From: Pseudomonas sp. MF4836
GTDB taxonomy: Bacteria; Pseudomonadota; Gammaproteobacteria; Pseudomonadales; Pseudomonadaceae
Assembly: GCF_002018875.1 (NCBI RefSeq)
Contig: NZ_MVOL01000002.1
Coordinates: 124,001-188,000, forward strand
Length of the DNA stretch: 64,000 nucleotides
Reading direction: 5' to 3'
A program made the translations under genes and the position numbers. Positions 48,825 through 56,624 of the stretch are shown piece by piece. How positions within the stretch are numbered: the first letter of the stretch is position 1; each line of letters begins with the position of its first letter. Below the pieces are notes generated by a model that did not search any database, was not told where the DNA came from, and saw only the letters and a list, made by a program, of their open reading frames with translations.

Positions 48825-49115
48825 CTAAGAGTCCTTGTGAGAAGAGCCGGTGGCCCGCTCATGGGCTTCTGACAGGTCCAGCAGCAGGTTGAGGCTGTCG
48901 ATGGCACAACGGATGTCGTCCCGTTGTTCCTCATCGCCTTCGTCGGCCTCCAGGCTCATGGCCTTCAGCGAGTGGATGCGCTGTCTGACTTCTGCTCTTT
49001 CCGCCGCTCCACATTGGGTGGCAAGGGCTCGCCATTTTTCGTCGCTGATGGACTGCATGACGCTGAGCCCTTGCCTGGCTTCGGCGAACAGGTGTTGCAG
49101 CTTGCTCATGGGCAT
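48825..49115 (-). CDS. Uncharacterised small acidic helical protein
   Basis: The 96-residue protein (start MPMSKLQHLFAEARQ; the ATG at 49109 is an alternative) is predicted largely helical with no signal or membrane segment. I do not recognise the family. It precedes DUF1493 by 2 bases in the same operon, so the two may work together. Confidence 0.6.
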   Translation of the reverse strand: MPMSKLQHLFAEARQGLSVMQSISDEKWRALATQCGAAERAEVRQRIHSLKAMSLEADEGDEEQRDDIRCAIDSLNLLLDLSEAHERATGSSHKDS

Positions 49116-49316
49116 TGCTTACCAAGGTTGTGGTGCAGGGGTGTGATCACTGCAGGATTCGGTGAAGGAGGATGATGCCAGACTCGGGAGTAGGAAGTAC
49201 CTGCCGCTGTGGCAGGAGAGGTTCCTCAAGCAGTGTGCGGATAATCTGTGTATCGTGCGCGCCAAATGGCCGGGGGCTGTCAGCCTATGGCGGTTAATAC
49301 GTAAAGGGATGTGGGT

Positions 49317-50492
49317 ATGCGCGGGTTTCGCATGGCGTGGTGGTTGTCGCTCTGGCTGGTGGCGTGTTCGGTGCAGGCATTGCCCTGGACGATTGAAGTG
49401 GTTGATGGCTTGGATCGCCAGCAGACGCTGGCCGAGGTCCAACTGCAGTTGCTTCCCGCACGGCAGCAGGTCGCTGGCGGGCTGACCGATGGCTCAGGCC
49501 GGTTCAGCCTCAACACCGAAATGGCGGACGATTCGAGCACCACCCTGACCCTGAAAAAGCATGGACTCGTGGTGATCGAGGCTCCTTGCCCGTGCAATGG
49601 CAAAACCTACGCCATGTTGCCGGTAAAGCAGAACTTCGATGGCCTGCGGATCGTGCTGACCTGGGAGGCCGATGGGCTGGACCTGGATGCGCGCCTGATC
49701 TATCCCGGCAAGAACCTGTACTTCGAGACCCTGAAGGGGCCCGACACTTTGCTGGAAGGGGCTGACAAACCGGGTCATGGCCCGGAAGTCATCACCCTGG
49801 AAAAAAAGCATGCCGGCGACAGTTACATCTATGCCGTGCATGACTTCACTCACGGCACTACCGCGCGCGCCCACCAGCTTTCCCTGAGTCAGGCCAAGGT
49901 GCAGCTGTACCTGGGCAAAACCCTGCTGCGCACCTACAAGGTGCCACGCCAGCGCGTCGGCAATCTGTGGACGGTGTTCCGCATTACCGGTAACAGCGAG
50001 CTGCAGGACATCAATCGCCTCGGCGAAGTGCGTGGCGAACCTGCCGACGCCATGAGCGAGGTCGAGGTGTTGCTGGACGACAAGGTCGCGGTGAGCAGCC
50101 TGGAGGTTGGAGCGGTGCCTCAGGGCGATGCGAAAACCCTGAATGAACAGGGCGAAGCGACCTACAAGGCCGGTGATGTGCTGCGCTCACGTGACTTCTT
50201 TCGCCAGGCCATCGAGCAGGACCCGGCTTACGCCCAGGCGTACAGCAACCTCGGGCTGACCCACCGCAAGCTCGGCGAGCTGTCCAGGGCCCTCGAGGCC
50301 GACAACCAGGCCATCGCCCTGGCCAGCGGCGCGACGGCGGCCACTGTACGTGCCAGCGCCTATTACAACTCGGCGTCTATCTATGAGGCCGCCGGACGGT
50401 TTGCCGATGCCCTGGCCCTGTATCAGAAGGCCCGTGAGCAGAAAGCCAGTCCGGTGTATGACCAAGCCATTGAACGGGTCAGAAAACTCTGA
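49317..50492 (+). CDS. Secreted DUF2135/TPR-domain protein
   Basis: The start is the ATG at 49317, with AAAGGGA upstream; a GTG at 49311 is too close to that site. The 391-residue protein has a Sec signal (cleavage near residue 21, SVQA). A beta-rich YfaP-like DUF2135 domain (about 95-210; LRIVLTWEADGLDLDARLIYPG, DTLLEGADKPGHGPEVITLE) is followed by TPR repeats at about 270-380 (EATYKAGDVLRSRDFFRQAIEQDPAYAQAYSNLGLTHRKLG). YfaP-type proteins are periplasmic and uncharacterised. It precedes a polysaccharide deacetylase gene by 66 bases. Confidence 0.7.
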   Translation: MRGFRMAWWLSLWLVACSVQALPWTIEVVDGLDRQQTLAEVQLQLLPARQQVAGGLTDGSGRFSLNTEMADDSSTTLTLKKHGLVVIEAPCPCNGKTYAMLPVKQNFDGLRIVLTWEADGLDLDARLIYPGKNLYFETLKGPDTLLEGADKPGHGPEVITLEKKHAGDSYIYAVHDFTHGTTARAHQLSLSQAKVQLYLGKTLLRTYKVPRQRVGNLWTVFRITGNSELQDINRLGEVRGEPADAMSEVEVLLDDKVAVSSLEVGAVPQGDAKTLNEQGEATYKAGDVLRSRDFFRQAIEQDPAYAQAYSNLGLTHRKLGELSRALEADNQAIALASGATAATVRASAYYNSASIYEAAGRFADALALYQKAREQKASPVYDQAIERVRKL

Positions 50493-50558
50493 GCTCCCTG
50501 ACGGAGTACTACCCACAACGCGCCTACCTTGGCGCGTTGTGTATTTAAAGAGGTTGTT

Positions 50559-51689
50559 ATGGGGTTAAGACGTTTCCTTTTTCTGTCTGCGTTTTTTCTG
50601 GTTCCTGGTGTGGCTTGTGCTGCAGGTCCCTCGGTTTTTGCCACCATCGACCGCAGCGGCTGGCCAACTACCCTGAGCAGCGTTAACGGATTTGACACCG
50701 CCTCCCGGGCCGAGATTCTGATGTTCGCCAAGGCGCTATTGGCCAGCGAAGCACTGGATGAAAAGGCGCTGCAGCAACAGCTGGGGGTCAAGCGCATCGA
50801 CCTGGCTGCGGTGAATCGGGTGCGTGAGCGTTTCTGGCAGCGGCTGCTGAACAACTTCCGCCTCGCCAGCCAGCAGTGTGAGGGTGAGGCGTTCTGCCTG
50901 AGGGTGCGCAACCTGGGGGAGTTCCGCCAACTGGTGGCCGGCTTCACCGGCCAGAGCAAAGCCACCTATGGTGCCTGGGCTGAGGCGAGCCTGGGTTTTC
51001 ACCAGCTATACCTGCGTGAGCAACTGCGGCTGGCGGCGTTGTTCCCGATGGTCAGCAGTGAGATTGAACGCTTCTCCGAAGCTGAAATCCTTGGCGATGA
51101 ACTGGGTGACCGCCAATTTCTGCTGACGTTTGACGATGGTCCGACGGCGCGGAGCGGGTCGACCGACCGCCTGTTGGATGTGGTGCGGGCCGAGGATGTG
51201 CATGCTTTTTTCTTCGTGTTGGGCGCGCCATTTCAGAAGCGTCTTGAGCAGTCATCGGCGGACGACATGCGCAATCTTTACAGCGATCAATGCGTTGGCC
51301 TACATGGCTGGGAGCACAAATCCCACAGCTCCTGGCGCGATTGGCAGGGCTCGATTACCCGATCGGCAGGCCTGGTCAGTGCCGCCTTGACCGAGGAGTA
51401 CCAGCCGCTGTTTCGCCCGCCCTATGGCCAGCGTCGCAGCGACAGCGCTGCGTTCTTCAAGGCCCAGGGCGTGCAGTTGATGCTGTGGAACATTGACTCC
51501 CAGGACTGGAGCAAGGCCGTTGATAGCCGTGCGGCGAGCCAGCGGGTGCAGACCTTGATGCTGCTGTGGCGCAGCGGCGTGATCCTGTTTCACGACACCC
51601 ATGACAAAGCCGCCAAGGCCTTGCCAGCGCTGTTCGACACCAATCGGGGCAATGGCGTGCAATGGGTGGATTGCCGCATGGGCCGCTGA
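50559..51689 (+). CDS. Secreted polysaccharide deacetylase
   Basis: The preferred start is the ATG at 50559 (MGLRRFLFLSAFFLV), with GAGG upstream; 376 residues. A Sec signal is cleaved near residue 21. After an N-terminal helical region of about 160 residues the NodB-type domain begins with LTFDDGP (catalytic Asp near 191). FFVLGAPF follows, then HGWEHKSHS (metal histidines) and RPPYGQRRSD (motif 3), then NIDSQDW and VILFHD (motifs 4-5). Such enzymes remove acetyl groups from peptidoglycan, chitin or exopolysaccharides. The upstream TPR protein may be its partner. Confidence 0.85.
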   Translation: MGLRRFLFLSAFFLVPGVACAAGPSVFATIDRSGWPTTLSSVNGFDTASRAEILMFAKALLASEALDEKALQQQLGVKRIDLAAVNRVRERFWQRLLNNFRLASQQCEGEAFCLRVRNLGEFRQLVAGFTGQSKATYGAWAEASLGFHQLYLREQLRLAALFPMVSSEIERFSEAEILGDELGDRQFLLTFDDGPTARSGSTDRLLDVVRAEDVHAFFFVLGAPFQKRLEQSSADDMRNLYSDQCVGLHGWEHKSHSSWRDWQGSITRSAGLVSAALTEEYQPLFRPPYGQRRSDSAAFFKAQGVQLMLWNIDSQDWSKAVDSRAASQRVQTLMLLWRSGVILFHDTHDKAAKALPALFDTNRGNGVQWVDCRMGR

Positions 51690-51698
51690 TTGTCGTCG

Positions 51699-51796
51699 CT
51701 GCCGAGCCTGCAAGGTTGCGCTGACCGGCTTGGGCGCCGGGAGGTGTCAGGTGAATCTTGGTCGTGGCCCAGGGCCAGCGCAGTCTGGCGGCAGCG
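51699..51796. repeat. Long hairpin repeat (copy F)
   Basis: GCTGCCGAGCCTGCAAGG and TGCGCTGACC open the element; GTGTCAGGTG lies at 51744-51753, and GGGCCAGCGCAG with GGCGGCAGCGG closes it. It fills part of the 240-base gap between the deacetylase and the recQ-like gene. Confidence 0.7.
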
Positions 51797-51929
51797 GTCA
51801 CGGCGGCGGCCACCGATTTGGCCGTGTGCCTGTATCATCCGGTATCCCTTTCCTCTCGACCTTTTCTCGACCTGCTGACGGGCCACGCTAGGCTTCAAGG
51901 CATGTCAGCGGTCAATGGAGTGACAGCTT

Positions 51930-53864
51930 ATGCACAACACCCTCGAACAGGTCTTTGGTTATCCACAGTTTCGCCCGGGCCAGGAGGCGGCGGTCAGTGC
52001 GGTGCTGGGCGGGCGTTCGGCGGCGGCGATTTTCCCCACCGGTTCCGGCAAGTCCCTGTGTTATCAACTGCCGGCCCTGCTGCTGCCGCACCTGACCCTG
52101 GTGGTTTCGCCGTTGCTGGCGCTGATGCAGGATCAGCTCGCGTTCCTGCAACGCCACGGCATCGCCGCAGCCAGCATCGATTCCGCCCAGAGCCGCGACG
52201 ACGCCAACGCCGTCATGGCCCGTGCGCGTTCCGGCGAGCTGAAGATTCTGATGATTTCCGTGGAGCGCCTGAAGAACGAGCGCTTCCGGAATTTCCTGCA
52301 ACAGGTGCCGATCTCGTTGCTGGTGGTGGACGAGGCGCACTGCATCTCCGAATGGGGGCACAACTTCCGCCCGGACTACCTGAAGCTGCCGGACTACCAG
52401 CGTCAGTTCAACATCCCCCAGGCCTTGTTGCTGACCGCCACCGCGACCCCCAAGGTGATCGCCGACATGCAGGCCAAGTTCGCCATCGCCCCGCAGGATG
52501 TGGTCACCACCGGTTTCTACCGGCCCAACCTCAACCTGCTGGTAGAACCGGTGCGTGGGCAGGACAAACGCCGGCGCCTGGTGCAGTGGATGGGCGAACG
52601 CCCCGGGCAGCCGAGCATCGTCTACGTCACCCTGCAGAAAACCGCCGAGCAGATTGCCCAACACCTGAGCCAGCACGGCATCCAGGCCCAGGCGTATCAC
52701 GCCGGCTTGCCCCATGAGCAGCGGGAGGCGATCCAGCGTCAGTTCATGGGCGGTCAGTCCAATTGCATCGTCGCCACCATCGCCTTCGGCATGGGTATCG
52801 ACAAGAGCGACATCCGCAATGTGGTGCATTTCGACCTGCCCAAATCCATCGAGAACTACAGCCAGGAAATCGGCCGCGCCGGGCGTGACGGGCAGCCCTC
52901 GGATTGCCTGGTGCTGGCCAACCGCGACAGCCTCAATGTGCTGGAGAACTTCGTCTACGGCGACACCCCGGAACTGGATGGCATCCGCTGTGTGCTGGAC
53001 GAACTCCAGGCCGCAGCGCCGGATGGGCAATGGGAGTTTCTGCTGGGGCCGCTGGCGGATCAGAGCAATATTCGCCAGCTGCCACTCAAGACCCTGTTGG
53101 TGCAACTGGAGCTGCGCGGCTTGATTGCGCCGCGTTATGCGTATTTTGCCGAGTACCGCTTCAAGTTCCTGCTGGAGCCGCAAGCCCTGCTGGCGCGTTT
53201 TGAGGGCGAACGGCGGGATTTCGTCGAGGCCATCATCCAGACCTCAAGCCGCGCCCGCACCTGGGCCACGGTCAATTTCGATGCGCTGTACCTGCAGCAT
53301 CAGGCCGAGCGCAGCCGCGTGGTCAAGGCCCTGGATTATTTCCAGGAGCGCGGTTGGGTCGAGCTGGAAAGCAAGCAAATGACCGAGGTCTACAGCCTGC
53401 TGCAGACCGACTTCGACGCGGCAGAACTGAGTGCGCAATTGCACGGGTATTTCACCCGGCATGAGGGCGCCGAGATTGCGCGGATCCACGCCATGCTCGA
53501 TCTGTTCGGCACCGAGCAGTGCCTGGGTTACCGCCTGGCGCAGTACTTTGGCGACGATAACGCGCCGCGTCGTTGCGGGCATTGTTCGGTGTGCCATGGC
53601 CAGGTGGCGCGTCTGCCGGCGCCGCCCGACCTGCCTGCGCTTGTGGATAAAAACTTTGCCCAGTTGTGCGAGCCCTTTATCCACAGGCATCAGCAGCACA
53701 CCGAGCGCGTGCCGGGTGCCGAGCGCCTGACGCGGTTTTTGTGTGGCATCAGTGTGCCGCTGTTCACCAAGCTCAAGGCGCGGGCCATCCCCGGGTTTGC
53801 GGCGCTTGAGGATTACCCCTACGCCGAGGTGCGGGACTGGGCCGACAGCCATTTGCGCGCTTGA
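51930..53864 (+). CDS. RecQ-family ATP-dependent DNA helicase
   Basis: The 644-residue SF2 helicase of the RecQ family has FRPGQE motif 0, Walker A FPTGSGKSLCYQLP, DEAH-type DEAHCISEWGHNFRP, then SPLLALMQDQ and TATATP, and a C-terminal RecA lobe with GFYRPNL and QEIGRAGRDG. A zinc-binding part (CLGYR, CGHCSVCHG) follows near residue 530-555; no HRDC domain is seen. It is therefore likely a RecQ paralogue rather than the housekeeping RecQ. Confidence 0.9.
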   Translation: MHNTLEQVFGYPQFRPGQEAAVSAVLGGRSAAAIFPTGSGKSLCYQLPALLLPHLTLVVSPLLALMQDQLAFLQRHGIAAASIDSAQSRDDANAVMARARSGELKILMISVERLKNERFRNFLQQVPISLLVVDEAHCISEWGHNFRPDYLKLPDYQRQFNIPQALLLTATATPKVIADMQAKFAIAPQDVVTTGFYRPNLNLLVEPVRGQDKRRRLVQWMGERPGQPSIVYVTLQKTAEQIAQHLSQHGIQAQAYHAGLPHEQREAIQRQFMGGQSNCIVATIAFGMGIDKSDIRNVVHFDLPKSIENYSQEIGRAGRDGQPSDCLVLANRDSLNVLENFVYGDTPELDGIRCVLDELQAAAPDGQWEFLLGPLADQSNIRQLPLKTLLVQLELRGLIAPRYAYFAEYRFKFLLEPQALLARFEGERRDFVEAIIQTSSRARTWATVNFDALYLQHQAERSRVVKALDYFQERGWVELESKQMTEVYSLLQTDFDAAELSAQLHGYFTRHEGAEIARIHAMLDLFGTEQCLGYRLAQYFGDDNAPRRCGHCSVCHGQVARLPAPPDLPALVDKNFAQLCEPFIHRHQQHTERVPGAERLTRFLCGISVPLFTKLKARAIPGFAALEDYPYAEVRDWADSHLRA

Positions 53865-53992
53865 GGTTCGGGGGATTGCAGCGCTGCTGCATCCATCTGC
53901 TGAATGGCGCTCATCACAGGAATAAATTTCAAAAATACCCGGTGCCTGACTATGGTGTGGGCTGTCTTCGCATCGCCAACAAGAGAGCCAAT

Positions 53993-55219
53993 ATGAGCCA
54001 GACAGCCGTCGATATTCAGCACGCCGCCGTGATTGGCGCGGGCACCATGGGCCGCGGAATCGTAATGTGCCTGGCCAATGCCGGGGTGCGGGTGCAGTGG
54101 GTGGACAACAACCCGCAGATGCTGGAGCAGGCGCTGCTGGCCGTGGCCGAGACCTACGCGCACAACGTGCGCCAGGGGCGGATCGAGCAGGCCGAAGCCG
54201 ACGCGCGTATCGCAAGGGTCAGCGCCGCTGCGGACTATCCGGCGATCCGTGAGGTCGACCTGGTGATCGAGGCGGTCTACGAGAACCTTGAGCTCAAGCA
54301 ACAGATCTTTCGCCAACTCGATGCCCTGCTCAAGCCCGAAGCGATCCTGGCCAGCAACACGTCGGCCCTGGATATCGACGCCATCGCTGCCGTCACCCAG
54401 CGTCCGCAGCAGGTGCTGGGCCTGCACTTCTTCAGCCCGGCGCACATCATGAAGCTGCTCGAAGTGGTGCGCGGCGCGCGGACCGCGCCCGAGGTGCTCG
54501 AGGCGGCCCTGGCCCTGGGCCGGCGCATGGGTAAAGTCAGTGTGGTGGCGGGGAATTGTTTCGGTTTTATCGGCAACCGCATGCTCAATACCTACGTGCT
54601 GGAGGCGCGCAAGATGCTGCTCGAGGGCGCTTTCCCCTACCAGGTGGATGCGGCCCTGCAAGGCTTCGGTTTCGCCATGGGGCCGTTTCGCATGTACGAC
54701 GTGGTGGGTATCGACCTGGGCTGGCGGGCCCGGCAACTGGACGGCGTCGGTCAGGATCAACCCGAGGTGCAGGTCGATAATCGTCTGTGCGAGCTGGGGC
54801 GCTTCGGCCAAAAGAGCGGGAACGGTTATTACCACTACGAGCCCGGCAGCCGTCAGGCGGAGCACGACCTGGAGGTGGATGCCCTGGTGCAGCAGGTCAG
54901 CGAAGGCCTGGGCTATCAGCGCCGGCCGATCGGCCCCGAGGAGATTCTTGAACGGTGCCTGCTGGCCCTGGTCAACGAGGGGGCGAAGATCCTCGAGGAA
55001 GGCATTGCCGAGTCGGCCCACGACATCGACCTGGTTTATCTCAATGGCTATGGCTTCCCCAAAGACCAGGGCGGTCCGATGAGCTGGGCCGATCGGCAAG
55101 GGCTGGCGGCTGTGCACCAGCGTCTGCTGCGGCTTGAGGCCGAGCTGGGCGAACACTGGCAGCCGGCACGCTTGCTCACTGAGCTGGCGCAAGCCGGTAA
55201 AGGGTTTGCCGAACGCTAG
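53993..55219 (+). CDS. 3-hydroxyacyl-CoA dehydrogenase
   Basis: The preferred start is the ATG at 53993 (MSQTAVDIQHAAVIG), with AAGAGAG upstream; the longer frame before it is unlikely. The 408-residue protein has an NAD-binding IGAGTMGRGI motif near residue 14, LDIDAIAAVTQRPQQVLGLHFFSPAHIMKLLEVVRG (substrate pocket) and two C-terminal helical halves, as in the dehydrogenase part of FadB/FadJ, but no enoyl-CoA hydratase domain. The thioesterase gene follows by 167 bases. A role in degradation of fatty or related acyl-CoA is inferred; carnitine dehydrogenase is a remote alternative. Confidence 0.82.
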   Translation: MSQTAVDIQHAAVIGAGTMGRGIVMCLANAGVRVQWVDNNPQMLEQALLAVAETYAHNVRQGRIEQAEADARIARVSAAADYPAIREVDLVIEAVYENLELKQQIFRQLDALLKPEAILASNTSALDIDAIAAVTQRPQQVLGLHFFSPAHIMKLLEVVRGARTAPEVLEAALALGRRMGKVSVVAGNCFGFIGNRMLNTYVLEARKMLLEGAFPYQVDAALQGFGFAMGPFRMYDVVGIDLGWRARQLDGVGQDQPEVQVDNRLCELGRFGQKSGNGYYHYEPGSRQAEHDLEVDALVQQVSEGLGYQRRPIGPEEILERCLLALVNEGAKILEEGIAESAHDIDLVYLNGYGFPKDQGGPMSWADRQGLAAVHQRLLRLEAELGEHWQPARLLTELAQAGKGFAER

Positions 55220-55386
55220 GCGCTGTTGATGTTTGCTGGCGGCCTTGTCTCTTTGGGCTGCGCGGCAAATTGTGCGAGGCTGCGCTGCGGGATCTGCCAG
55301 GGGAACAACCATTGGCGGCATCCCGCGCGATCAATGGATCGACCTCGCGGGCCAACCCGCACCTATCTGGATTGTGAGAGAGCCTT

Positions 55387-55830
55387 ATGACCGAGCGGAT
55401 GCCGCAACGCAGCGACTATCGCCACTTTCAGCCGATCATCACCCGTTGGCACGACAACGATGTGTATGGGCATGTGAATAACGTCACCTACTACAGCTTC
55501 TTCGACACGGCGGTAAACACCTACCTGATCGAAGAGGGTGGGCTGGATATCCATGACGGTGAAGTGGTGGGGTTTGTGGTGAGTTCCGCCTGCGACTACT
55601 TCGCCTCGATCGCCTTTCCCGAGCGTATTGAAATCGGCCTGCGGGTCGGCAAGTTGGGCAACAGTTCGGTGCAGTACGAGTTGGCGGTATTCAAGGCGGG
55701 GGAGGAGGATGCCTGTGCTGCCGGGCGCTTTGTGCATGTGTTTGTAGAGCGGGCGTCAAACCGGCCGGTGGCGCTGCCGGCCGGATTACGCGAAGCGTTG
55801 GAGCGTCTGGTGCTGGAGCCGATCCGCTAA
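55387..55830 (+). CDS. 4HBT-type acyl-CoA thioesterase
   Basis: The 147-residue hotdog-fold protein has the active-site signature [29 protein letters not shown] near residues 19-48, in which the Asp and the following HVNN are conserved in 4-hydroxybenzoyl-CoA-type thioesterases. The gene stands directly after the acyl-CoA dehydrogenase gene, suggesting release of a CoA intermediate in the same pathway. The substrate is unknown. Confidence 0.85.
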   Translation: MTERMPQRSDYRHFQPIITRWHDNDVYGHVNNVTYYSFFDTAVNTYLIEEGGLDIHDGEVVGFVVSSACDYFASIAFPERIEIGLRVGKLGNSSVQYELAVFKAGEEDACAAGRFVHVFVERASNRPVALPAGLREALERLVLEPIR

Positions 55831-55897
55831 GTCGCGGTCCAGGGCTCCGGCGAGGTGTGCAGAGCCTGCGTTCGGGCGCAGGCCTGAGCCGCGTTGA

Positions 55898-56371
55898 TCA
55901 GTCGCGGTGATGGCGATGTTTGCGGTGGCCATATGCATGGCCGCGACCGCGGTGATCGTCACGGTAGTAGCGGCGGTTGTCGCGGCCACGGTACTCGCGA
56001 TCGTCGCGCGCACTTTCATTGCCCATGTAGTTGCCCAGCGCGCCGCCGGCACCACCGCCTGCCGCTGCGCCGATCAGGCTGCCGGTGTTGCCACCCATGC
56101 TGCGCCCGACCACGTTGCCGCCCGCTGCGCCCAAGGCGCCACCAATGGCTGCCTGGCCACGGCTGCGTTTGTCGGCACCCACCGCACTGCCGCCCGCGCC
56201 GCCCAATGCTGCGCCGATGGCCGAGCCGGTATTGCCGCCGATCGACTGACCGACCACCGAGCCCAGAACCCCGCCCAATGCGCCGCCCACACCTGCTTCA
56301 GTGGTGCCTCCGGCAGAGGCGAAGCCGCTGACCAGGCCAAGGGACAACAAGAGAATCGAGGAAAACTTCAT
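55898..56371 (-). CDS. Secreted glycine-zipper protein (YMGG-like)
   Basis: The 157-residue protein has a signal peptide (MKFSSILLLSLGLVSGFASA, cleaved after residue 20) and a long run of small glycine-zipper repeats (GxxxG patterns such as GGALGGVLGSVVGQSIGGN). It ends in a basic histidine/arginine-rich tail (RRYYRDDHRGRGHAYGHRKH). Such proteins are usually outer-membrane associated. The repeats are low in complexity, and the base composition is very GC-rich. Confidence 0.8.
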   Translation of the reverse strand: MKFSSILLLSLGLVSGFASAGGTTEAGVGGALGGVLGSVVGQSIGGNTGSAIGAALGGAGGSAVGADKRSRGQAAIGGALGAAGGNVVGRSMGGNTGSLIGAAAGGGAGGALGNYMGNESARDDREYRGRDNRRYYRDDHRGRGHAYGHRKHRHHRD

Positions 56372-56530
56372 AGAGGAACCTCAAAGGGATGACGGCGCGA
56401 TCCTGAGGCTGTGTCTGGAGGCTTACAATCAAAATCCGACGAATAGCACGAGTTGTACACAATCTCGTAAGTTATTGTTTTAGCTCGGGAACTTAAGTCG
56501 TTTTGACGGGTCTTTAGCTACTTCGGACAG

Positions 56531-56560
56531 GCCGCTTTTGCACAAAGGCGGCTTTTTTTT
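56531..56560 (+). terminator. Orphan intrinsic terminator (possible sRNA 3' end)
   Basis: The stem GCCGCTTTTG / CAAAGGCGGC (one G-U pair) is followed by eight T residues (56553-56560). On the plus strand the nearest upstream coding gene ends at 55830, beyond an opposite-strand gene. This terminator therefore probably ends a transcript that starts in 56372-56530, such as a small RNA. On the minus strand it would have no U-run. Confidence 0.75.
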
Positions 56561-56624
56561 GCGCGCTGGAAAAGCCGGGCGAGAGCCCCGGCCCCATCGT
56601 GATGGGGCCGGGGCAGCCATCGAT

